64,000 bases of DNA from Bacteroidota bacterium (GTDB lineage: Bacteria; Bacteroidota; Bacteroidia; Chitinophagales; Chitinophagaceae): NCBI GenBank assembly GCA_023423405.1, contig JAFAFR010000003.1, forward strand, positions 150,993-214,992, given 5' to 3'. Below are positions 45,071-52,061 of the stretch, one piece after another. A model generated the notes under the pieces. That model was not told the DNA's origin. It was given only the letters and a program-made list of their open reading frames with translations, and made no database searches. Made by a program: the position numbers and the translations under genes. Numbering within the stretch: the stretch's first letter is position 1; each line of letters starts with the position of its first letter.

Positions 45071-45110
45071 TACGAAACTGATCGTACTTTTATTACGAAT
45101 TAGTTCGTAA
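45071..45110. promoter_or_regulatory. two palindromic operator-like sites upstream of the coiled-coil protein
   Basis: TACGA-AACTGA-TCGTA (45071-45086) and TTACGAA-TTAG-TTCGTAA (45093-45110) share the half-site TTACGA. Their centres are 23 bases apart, about two helical turns. The second ends 12 bases before the ATG at 45123. The arrangement resembles that of BlaI/MecI-type repressors, but no such gene is in the window, so the binder is unknown. Confidence 0.6.
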
Positions 45111-45122
45111 AACCTCCTTACT

Positions 45123-45872
45123 ATGTCAACATTCACCAACTGTATTACCCGGTGGTCGCTCGCAGCTTCCCTGCTGGGCCTCACCGTCCTCTGCCAGGCC
45201 GAGCCCGGCGTTCATTTCGCCGCCCTCACCTACGACTGTTATGCACCCTATGCCGACACCGACACCCTTCCCGATCGCAGCCTCGACGCCCAACTGAAGG
45301 CCATTGAAAAAGCCCAGGAAGGCCTGCAGCGCAGCCTCAGCGAAAAAGACTGGAACCGGATCGAATCCGAAATGGAAAACGCCCTTTCCCGCATCAATCT
45401 CGATGAGTTGGAAATACAGGCAAAACGTGCCCTGGCGCAGATCGACAAACAAAAGCTGCAGATGGAAAACATCAACCTGCTCCGCGAAGTGGACCTGGAA
45501 CAGGTGAGCCGCCAGATAGAACGGGCAAGTGCAGAAGTGAGCCGCGCGCTCGCCGAAAAAAATCTCAGCAAAGTGCTGCAGGAAGGCCGCATCAACCTGA
45601 AGGACCAGCTCGGCAAAGCCGAAAAGGAATTGGACAAGGCCAAAACAACCATGAAGAACTACCGCGAGATGGTAGGATCAATGATCCGCGAAGGACTGAT
45701 CCGCGATAAAAGCAATTACCGCATCCGTTACGACAAGGGAAAACTGATTGTCGACGGCAACGAACTTCCCGCCGCCAGGGCGGAAAAATACAGCAGGTAT
45801 TTTTCAGAAGAGCATGTGCTGATCACCAATACAAACGATGTTTTTGAATGCCGGCAACGTCCGCTCGACTGA
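45123..45872 (+). CDS. exported coiled-coil protein
   Basis: The 249-residue protein has a signal peptide ending near VLCQAEP. Residues about 55-190 are highly charged heptad-like helix with a recurring pattern of the type LERALAEIDxxxL (SRINLDELEIQAKRALAQID, then MENINLLREVDLEQVSRQIE), so a long coiled coil is expected. The C-terminus has a short beta unit (YRIRYDKGKLIVDGNELP). Similar helical repeats occur in the C-terminal parts of Bacteroidota BlaR1/M56 proteins (recalled, not searched). No enzymatic motif is seen. A bidirectional terminator follows. Confidence 0.8.
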   Translation: MSTFTNCITRWSLAASLLGLTVLCQAEPGVHFAALTYDCYAPYADTDTLPDRSLDAQLKAIEKAQEGLQRSLSEKDWNRIESEMENALSRINLDELEIQAKRALAQIDKQKLQMENINLLREVDLEQVSRQIERASAEVSRALAEKNLSKVLQEGRINLKDQLGKAEKELDKAKTTMKNYREMVGSMIREGLIRDKSNYRIRYDKGKLIVDGNELPAARAEKYSRYFSEEHVLITNTNDVFECRQRPLD

Positions 45873-45905
45873 GAAAGTCCCGCCCACCTTTCCTCATGAA
45901 AAAAG

Positions 45906-45934
45906 AAGCGGCTGTCTGCATAGGACAGCCGCTT
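45906..45934. terminator. bidirectional terminator between convergent genes
   Basis: An 11-bp perfect stem, AAGCGGCTGTC / GACAGCCGCTT, with a 7-base loop is flanked by A-rich sequence on one side and T-rich on the other. It separates the genes at 45123 and 45957. Confidence 0.8.
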
Positions 45935-45956
45935 TATATTGTATCCAATACGGTTA

Positions 45957-46373
45957 TCAGAAAATTCCTTCGATCAAACGCAGGGTGGGATGCTCGAATT
46001 CCATGGTGGAATACTCTGCTTCGATGATCTGGATATCGACGTTCAGTTTCACTACATCGCCCGCTTTCATCTTAATAGATTCCTTCCGCAGGAACTTGTA
46101 TCCTTTCTTATCAAATGCAATGGCCATTTCACCCTTGGGCAACTGGTTGATTTTGAAATAGCCGGCTTTGTCGGTTGCCACGCCTTTGCCCACGGAGGTT
46201 TTGCCCACCACCGCCGATACCACCACGCCGGCAACCGGTTTTTTTGTTGCGGCATCCACTACGTACCCATGGATAACGCCTTCGTTCCGCGACTCGTCTC
46301 CCGGCGTCGCCATTGCATATTCAGCAGCCGAAAGGCATGCTACCACGGTTACCATTGAACGAAACCATTTCAT
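45957..46373 (-). CDS. exported carboxypeptidase-regulatory-like (Ig-fold) protein
   Basis: The 138-residue protein has a signal peptide ending near EYAMATP. The remainder is a single CarboxypepD_reg-like beta-sandwich: GVIHGYVVDAATKKPVAGVV, VATDKAGYFKINQLPKGEMA. This domain normally precedes TonB receptors or occurs in surface proteins. As a stand-alone small protein its role is unknown. Confidence 0.85.
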   Translation of the reverse strand: MKWFRSMVTVVACLSAAEYAMATPGDESRNEGVIHGYVVDAATKKPVAGVVVSAVVGKTSVGKGVATDKAGYFKINQLPKGEMAIAFDKKGYKFLRKESIKMKAGDVVKLNVDIQIIEAEYSTMEFEHPTLRLIEGIF

Positions 46374-46383
46374 ATTGCCTGCT

Positions 46384-47334
46384 TTAGTTGGTTTGAATGG
46401 GGTTTCTCACAGCGTCCAGGAATTCTGCTTCTAAATTTCGTAAAATTTTGCCAGCAGGAAGAATATCTTTTACCAGGGCGCTCACCTGCCCGATCTCCAG
46501 TTCACCGCTTTCCAGGTCGCCCTCGAACATGCCGCGTTTGGCCCGCGCCCGTCCCAGGATTTGCTGCAGCTCTTCCGGCCTGGCCCCGCGCTGCTCGGCC
46601 TCCCACACTTCCCGGAAAAACGCATTTTTCAGGAGGCGCACGGGCACCAGCTTTTTCAGGCTGAGTTGGGTATCGCCTTCCCCGGCCTGTATCACCGCCT
46701 CCTTAAAAGCCTGGTGGCTGCTGGCCTCTTCGCTGGCCACAAAACGGGTGCCCACCTGCACGCCGTCGGCGCCCAGCACCATGGCCGCCAGCATCTGCCG
46801 GCCGGTGGCAATTCCTCCCGCCGCGATCACCGGGATCCGCACCGCCGCCTTCACCGCCGGCACCAGCACCAGGGTGGTGGTTTCTTCGCGCCCGTTGTGA
46901 CCACCGGCTTCAAAACCCTCGGCCACCACGGCATCACAGCCTGCTTCTTCGGCCTTGCGCGCAAAACGGCTGCTGCTCACCACGTGCACCACGGTAATGC
47001 CTGCATCCTTCAAAACGCGGGTATGGGTGGCGGGGTTGCCCGCGGAGGTAAAAACGATCCGCACGCCTTCTTCCCGTATGATACTGAGGATACGGTCCAT
47101 CTCCGGGTACAGCAGCGGCACATTTACGCCAAAAGGTTTACCCGTGGCCTGGCGGCATTTGCGGATATGCTCCTGTAAAGTTTCGGGATGCATGCTGCCG
47201 GCGCCGATGAGGCCGAGGCCGCCGGCTTCACTCACGGCGCTGGCCAACCGCCAGCCGCTGGCCCATACCATACCGGCCTGTACAATGGGTACCCGGATAC
47301 CAAAAAGTGAACAGATGGGATTTTTTTCAAACAC
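46384..47334 (-). CDS. nitronate monooxygenase / NPD-like FMN enzyme
   Basis: The 316-residue TIM-barrel protein has VPIVQAGMVWASGWRLASAV, GGLGLIGAGS, GFEAGGHNGR and the FMN phosphate motif AAGGIATGRQMLAAMVLGAD. These fit the 2-nitropropane dioxygenase/enoyl-reductase II family. It ends ten bases before the small Ig-fold gene's start on the same strand, so the two may be co-transcribed. Confidence 0.92.
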   Translation of the reverse strand: MFEKNPICSLFGIRVPIVQAGMVWASGWRLASAVSEAGGLGLIGAGSMHPETLQEHIRKCRQATGKPFGVNVPLLYPEMDRILSIIREEGVRIVFTSAGNPATHTRVLKDAGITVVHVVSSSRFARKAEEAGCDAVVAEGFEAGGHNGREETTTLVLVPAVKAAVRIPVIAAGGIATGRQMLAAMVLGADGVQVGTRFVASEEASSHQAFKEAVIQAGEGDTQLSLKKLVPVRLLKNAFFREVWEAEQRGARPEELQQILGRARAKRGMFEGDLESGELEIGQVSALVKDILPAGKILRNLEAEFLDAVRNPIQTN

Positions 47335-47392
47335 AGATCTATGTTTTGCACCGGCCGGGTTTTGTCATTCGCCAGCCTGTAACTTTTGCCGC

Positions 47393-48391
47393 TTATCTTT
47401 TGCCCAGGTCTATTTCTGTATTGTCGCCGATATTGAGGCTCCGGCTTTCGCCCCGCACCTCGGTATCGGAACCGATCAGCGAATGCGTCAGCACAATGTC
47501 CTTCAGATCGGAGAAAGCGCCGATAATGGAATCCTTGATAATGCTGTCTGTAATGGTCACACATTCTCCAATCGCCACATTGGGACCAATGATGCTGTTG
47601 GAAATATCGCAGCCCGCAGCGATGCTCACCGGCGGAACGATAATGGTATTTTCCAGTTGCTGCTGGTCGGCAATGATCTGGCCCATTTTGCGCAGCAGGG
47701 TCGCATTGCTTTCCAGCAGGGTTTCTTTCTTACCACAGTCGAACCAGTTCTGCACCTTGAAAGCCCGCAGGGCCGCGCCGCGCGCGATCATGGCTTCCAG
47801 TGCATCGGTGAGGTTGAACTCACCATAAGAAGTAATGTTTTCGCGGATATTGTTCTCAAGACATTCGAAGAGCAGCGGCGTTTCCCTGATCCGGTAAATG
47901 CCTACCAGGGCCATATTGCTCTTGGGGATCTGCGGTTTTTCCACCACCCGGGTGATCAGTCCTTCTTCATTGATCTCGGCCACACCAAAATCACGCGGAT
48001 CATCTACCCGCTTCACACAGAGCAGCGAATGCACACTGCCGATCACCGCCTTCACATCGTATTCGCAGATACTGTCGCCCAGCACAATGATCACCTCATC
48101 GTTCCCAACAATGGGACGGGTGAGCAAAATGGCGTGCCCTATGCCCATGCGTTCGTTCTGCTGGATAAAATGCGTGGTGAGCCCGGGATATTTTTCGTTC
48201 ACGAAATCCTGGATTTTATCGCCCAGGTATCCGACGATGAAAATGAATTCGTCCACGCCCGCCTCTGCCAGTTGGTCCACAATGATGCTCAGAATGGTTT
48301 TACCTGCCAGGGGTATCAGGGCCTTGGGTTGCGTATAGGTATGCGGGCGCAGCTTGGTACCGGCGCCTGCTACGGGAATTATCGCTTTCAT
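47393..48391 (-). CDS. sugar-phosphate nucleotidyltransferase
   Basis: From the ATG at 48391 the product is 332 residues, starting with IIPVAGAGTKLRPHTYTQPKA (shown short), the glucose-1-phosphate thymidylyl/uridylyltransferase signature, followed by GDSICEYD and FNLTDALEAMIARG. The C-terminal 90 residues are left-handed beta-helix hexapeptides (CDISNSIIGPNVAIGECVTI). It makes an NDP-sugar for polysaccharide synthesis; the exact nucleotide and sugar are unclear. It is divergent from glyA by about 40 bases. An upstream extension to 48448 overlaps glyA and is unlikely. Confidence 0.92.
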   Translation of the reverse strand: MKAIIPVAGAGTKLRPHTYTQPKALIPLAGKTILSIIVDQLAEAGVDEFIFIVGYLGDKIQDFVNEKYPGLTTHFIQQNERMGIGHAILLTRPIVGNDEVIIVLGDSICEYDVKAVIGSVHSLLCVKRVDDPRDFGVAEINEEGLITRVVEKPQIPKSNMALVGIYRIRETPLLFECLENNIRENITSYGEFNLTDALEAMIARGAALRAFKVQNWFDCGKKETLLESNATLLRKMGQIIADQQQLENTIIVPPVSIAAGCDISNSIIGPNVAIGECVTITDSIIKDSIIGAFSDLKDIVLTHSLIGSDTEVRGESRSLNIGDNTEIDLGKR

Positions 48392-48432
48392 CGGGCGTAA
48401 ATTACCTATTTTTGCGGCAAATTTTAAAAAGC

Positions 48433-49719
48433 ATGGCACAAGACACACTGGTCTTCGATCTGATCCAAAAGGAACTGGAAAGACAAAGGCATGGCATCGA
48501 GCTCATCGCCTCTGAAAATTTTACTTCCCTGCAGGTGATACAGGCCATGGGCAGTGTGCTTACCAATAAATATGCAGAAGGCTATCCCGGCCGCCGCTAC
48601 TACGGTGGCTGTGAAGTGGTGGACCAGGTAGAACAACTGGCCATTGACCGCATCCGCGAAGCTTTCGGTTGTGAATACGCCAACGTACAACCGCACAGCG
48701 GCGCGCAGGCCAATGCGGCCCTGATGCTGGCCATCCTGCAACCCGGCGATACCATCCTGGGACTGGACCTGTCCATGGGCGGCCACCTCACCCACGGTTC
48801 TCCCGTAAACTTCAGCGGTAAACTCTACCGTCCCGTGTTTTACGGTGTGGAAAAAGAAACCGGCCGCGTCGACTACGCCATGCTGGAAAAACAGGCCCGC
48901 GAACACAAACCCAAACTGATCATCTGCGGCGCTTCTGCGTATAGCCGTGACTGGGATTATGCCCGCATCCGCAAAGTGGCCGATGAAGTGGGTGCTTTCG
49001 TGATGTGCGATATGGCGCACCCCGCCGGCCTCATCGCCAAAGGCCTGCTCTCCTCGCCCTTCGACCATTGTCATTTTGTTACGTCTACTACCCATAAAAC
49101 CCTGCGTGGTCCCCGCGGCGGCATCATCCTCATGAAAAAAGACGGCGACAATCCCTTTGGGCTGAAAGATGCCAAAGGCAATATCCGTCCCATGAGCAAC
49201 CTCATCGACATGGCGGTGTTTCCCGGCACCCAGGGCGGTCCGCTCGAACACGTCATCGCTGCCAAGGCCGTGGCCTTCGGCGAATTGCTGAGCGACGATT
49301 TCACCAGCTACGCCAAACAGATCGTTGCCAATGCGCAGGCCATGAGCAAGGCCCTCACCAGCCGCGATTACAAGATCATCAGCGATGGCACCGACAACCA
49401 CCTGATGCTGATCGATCTCCGCAACAAAAACATCAGCGGCAAAAAAGCCGAGCAGGTGCTGGGCAAAGCCGAGATTACCCTGAACAAGAACATGGTTCCC
49501 TTCGACGATAAATCGGCCTTCGTTACTTCGGGTATACGTGTGGGTGTGCCCGCCATTACCACCCGCGGCATGAAAACCGAGCACATGGAATTTGTGGTGA
49601 ACGCCATCGACCGCGTGCTGATGAATGCCGACGACGAAGTCCTGATTGCCGGCGTGCGCAAAGAAGTGAATGCGTTCATGGAACAGTTCCCGCTCTACCC
49701 CGAGCTAGGCGGCAACTAA
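48433..49719 (+). CDS. glyA: serine hydroxymethyltransferase
   Basis: The 428-residue PLP enzyme starts at the ATG at 48433. It has HGIELIASENFTS, NKYAEGYPGRRYYGGCE, and the cofactor lysine in TSTTHKTLRGPRGG, followed by NLIDMAVFPGTQGGP. It interconverts serine and glycine with THF, feeding one-carbon metabolism (and so metE). Its stop overlaps the convergent sulfatase stop by four bases. Confidence 0.98.
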   Translation: MAQDTLVFDLIQKELERQRHGIELIASENFTSLQVIQAMGSVLTNKYAEGYPGRRYYGGCEVVDQVEQLAIDRIREAFGCEYANVQPHSGAQANAALMLAILQPGDTILGLDLSMGGHLTHGSPVNFSGKLYRPVFYGVEKETGRVDYAMLEKQAREHKPKLIICGASAYSRDWDYARIRKVADEVGAFVMCDMAHPAGLIAKGLLSSPFDHCHFVTSTTHKTLRGPRGGIILMKKDGDNPFGLKDAKGNIRPMSNLIDMAVFPGTQGGPLEHVIAAKAVAFGELLSDDFTSYAKQIVANAQAMSKALTSRDYKIISDGTDNHLMLIDLRNKNISGKKAEQVLGKAEITLNKNMVPFDDKSAFVTSGIRVGVPAITTRGMKTEHMEFVVNAIDRVLMNADDEVLIAGVRKEVNAFMEQFPLYPELGGN

Positions 49720-51095
49720 GAGCTGTTCAGCCGGGGAAGGCTTTTCCACCACAGCTCCAGCTTTTTTCTCAGCGCCGTTACTCTTTCCGTGCCGGCGGCA
49801 GCCAGGTTGGTGGTCTCATTGGGATCGCGGGAAATGTCATACAGTTCCACCGAGCTTCCGTTGGGATTCATCAGCAGTTTCCAGTTGCCTTCCCGTATGG
49901 CCAGCGAAGGGCTCCTGTCTAACCCTTTGGGATAAGCGAAGCTGCTGTCATTCCTTCCATATTCCCAATACAATGCCTTATTGCGTTCAGCAGGCTTTCC
50001 AAGGAGTACCGGCAGCCTGTCTTCTCCATCCGATACATAGCCCGCAGGAAGGGCTGCGCCCGCAGCGCTGCAAAAACTGGGGAAAAGATCGTTTGCCGAA
50101 ACCACCGAAACCGTGTCGACGGTTCCTGCAGGGATATGCCCGGGCCAGCGGACAATGAACGGCATGCGGATGCCACCCTCGTAAAGAGACAACTTACTGC
50201 CACGCATACCCGCTGATCTTTCATCGCGGAAATTGGGGAGCGGGCCATTATCACTCGTAAACACGACAATGGTATTGTCTTCGATGCCCAGCTCCCGCAG
50301 TCCCTGGAACAGGCGCCCCATCTGCCGGTCGTATTCTTCCAGTACCCTGATAAAACTTTTTTCTTCCTCCCGGTTGCCGGGGTAGGCGCCCACATAGGCA
50401 TCGCCCGCCACCCAGGGCGTGTGCACGTCATCGGGCCAGAGGTTCACAAAACAGGGCTGGTCTTTGTGCTTTTTCAAAAACGCCAGCGTACGGTTTACAA
50501 AATAGGCGGTGCGGTCCCAGCGCCTGATGCTGTCCTTATCGCTCCAGATCCAGTTGGAAGCGGTGAGCAGCGGATCGGGATTGGGACTTTCCCAGGTACT
50601 GTTGAATTCGTCAAAACCATATTGGCTGATGGAGGGGGGACTCACCACATCGCGGCCGCCGCCCATATGCCATTTCCCGAAATGCCCGGTGGCATAACCC
50701 CTTGCCTTCAGCGCTTTTGCAACGGATGGTGCCGAAGCGCTGAGAAAATCGGCCTGCTCACAATTTCGGTTGCCCTTCCTGGTTTGAAGATAGCTGGTGA
50801 TGTTCCATCTTGCCGGGGCCATGCCAGTAAGAAAACCGGTGCGGGAAGCCGAGCAGATGGGCGAGGCGCTGTAATACCGCGTAAACTTTCGGCCCTCTTT
50901 GGCAAGCTGGTCGAGGTTGGGCGTAGAATAGGTTCCATTAAAACAACTGAGGTCGCCGTAACCCATATCATCCGTGAGGATAAAAATGATATGGGGTGGC
51001 TGCTGGGCGCTGCAGGGATTGGCCTGCAGGAAGCCTCCCAGGAGCGATAGTATGTAAACGACCAGTCGCCGGAAAACCGCGGTTGGTTTGATCAT
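49716..51095 (-). CDS. exported sulfatase (arylsulfatase A family)
   Basis: The 459-residue protein has a signal peptide ending near NPCSAQ and the metal motif ILTDDMGYGDLSCF. The formylglycine site is CSASRTGFLTG with Cys81 (C-x-A-S-R, a permitted variant of CxPSR), followed by GKWHMGG, DDVHTPW and FTSDNGP. It would need an anaerobic or FGE-type maturase encoded elsewhere. Substrate is unknown; there is no adjacent SusCD pair. Confidence 0.95.
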   Translation of the reverse strand: MIKPTAVFRRLVVYILSLLGGFLQANPCSAQQPPHIIFILTDDMGYGDLSCFNGTYSTPNLDQLAKEGRKFTRYYSASPICSASRTGFLTGMAPARWNITSYLQTRKGNRNCEQADFLSASAPSVAKALKARGYATGHFGKWHMGGGRDVVSPPSISQYGFDEFNSTWESPNPDPLLTASNWIWSDKDSIRRWDRTAYFVNRTLAFLKKHKDQPCFVNLWPDDVHTPWVAGDAYVGAYPGNREEEKSFIRVLEEYDRQMGRLFQGLRELGIEDNTIVVFTSDNGPLPNFRDERSAGMRGSKLSLYEGGIRMPFIVRWPGHIPAGTVDTVSVVSANDLFPSFCSAAGAALPAGYVSDGEDRLPVLLGKPAERNKALYWEYGRNDSSFAYPKGLDRSPSLAIREGNWKLLMNPNGSSVELYDISRDPNETTNLAAAGTERVTALRKKLELWWKSLPRLNSS

Positions 51096-51211
51096 GTTGT
51101 TGTATTTAATGGATTACCTGCACGAACCTGAAATTAAAATAATCCGCGCCAATACCCGAAACCATAATTATATTTGGATACAAACCATTTCCTCAAGGCA
51201 AAGACTTCCAT

Positions 51212-51637
51212 ATGATCCAGAGAATTCAAACGATTTGGCTGGCCATTGCTGCCCTCTGCGGGTTTGCCATGGCCCGGGTACCCCTGTTCAAAGCGACCCT
51301 CGCCGATAAAACCGTCCGCAATTACCTGGCTTCCGAAAGCCTTTTAAGTTTTGCGCTCATCATAGCCATTGCCTGCCTGGCTGCCGTGGCCATCTTTTTG
51401 TACAAGAATCGTCCCACCCAATACAAGATGGCCCTCGGCGGCGCTTTGTTGTCGCTGGTGGTGATTGCACTGCAGGTGTACGCAGTGGAAGATTTTAAAA
51501 AATCGGTGCCGCTTTTCCAGGGCACTTATTCCTGGGGCGGCCTGCTGCCCATTGCGATGGCCATTTTCCTCTTCATGGCCAGCAGCGCCATCCGCAAAGA
51601 TGAAAAGCTGATCAAGAGTCTTGACCGTCTGCGCTGA
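51212..51637 (+). CDS. DUF4293 family membrane protein
   Basis: The 141-residue protein starts with MIQRIQTIWLAIAALCGFAM, typical of DUF4293, and has four hydrophobic helices. This family is found in Bacteroidota and has no known function. The ATG at 51212 follows a 116-base region divergent from the sulfatase. Confidence 0.88.
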   Translation: MIQRIQTIWLAIAALCGFAMARVPLFKATLADKTVRNYLASESLLSFALIIAIACLAAVAIFLYKNRPTQYKMALGGALLSLVVIALQVYAVEDFKKSVPLFQGTYSWGGLLPIAMAIFLFMASSAIRKDEKLIKSLDRLR

Positions 51638-52061
51638 GAAGGGGCTTTGCGTACCTTTCGCATTCCGAGAGTTATTTTTTCAGGGTTTCCCACCTCACTT
51701 TTATCACCTTTCATTACTATCAGTTTTTAGATTGCCATTTGCATCGTATGTATAGTCGGTAGCCGTTTGGCCGGAGGGATTGTATTTAAAATCAGCCAAC
51801 GTGCTGTTGTTGTCGTTGCAGGCATCCGCAATAGCGTTATAAACTGCATCTGGCTGCATTTATTTAATTCCACCCCAAAGCAACGGGAGAATTACCCGAC
51901 CGCCCCGGGAAAAAAGCCCCCCATTCCAGCCAGGCAACCAAATTACCTTCACCCAATCTTGCAAAACGACAGGCCCCTGTTCAATGCCTGCAAATTCTAC
52001 CCCCTGAACAGCGCCACCCGGTTGAGGCCGACCAACACTTCATCGCTAAATCGCATACGCC
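51638..52061. other. gene-poor gap with an RHS relic
   Basis: This 424-base stretch separates the DUF4293 gene from the 939-residue unknown gene. On the minus strand it contains a short RHS/YD-repeat remnant (51704-51859). I see no promoter, tRNA or insertion-sequence end in the remainder. Confidence 0.7.
51704..51859 (-). pseudogene. RHS/YD-repeat protein fragment
   Basis: A minus-strand frame of 51 codons (ATG at 51859, stop at 51704) encodes ADFKYNPSGQTATDYTYDAN followed by GNLKTDSN. The YTYDANGNL string is the core of an RHS/YD repeat, and YNPSGQ precedes it as in intact repeats. Stops bound the frame on both sides and no other RHS sequence is nearby, so it is a degraded piece of a large polymorphic-toxin-type gene. 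Confidence 0.75.
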
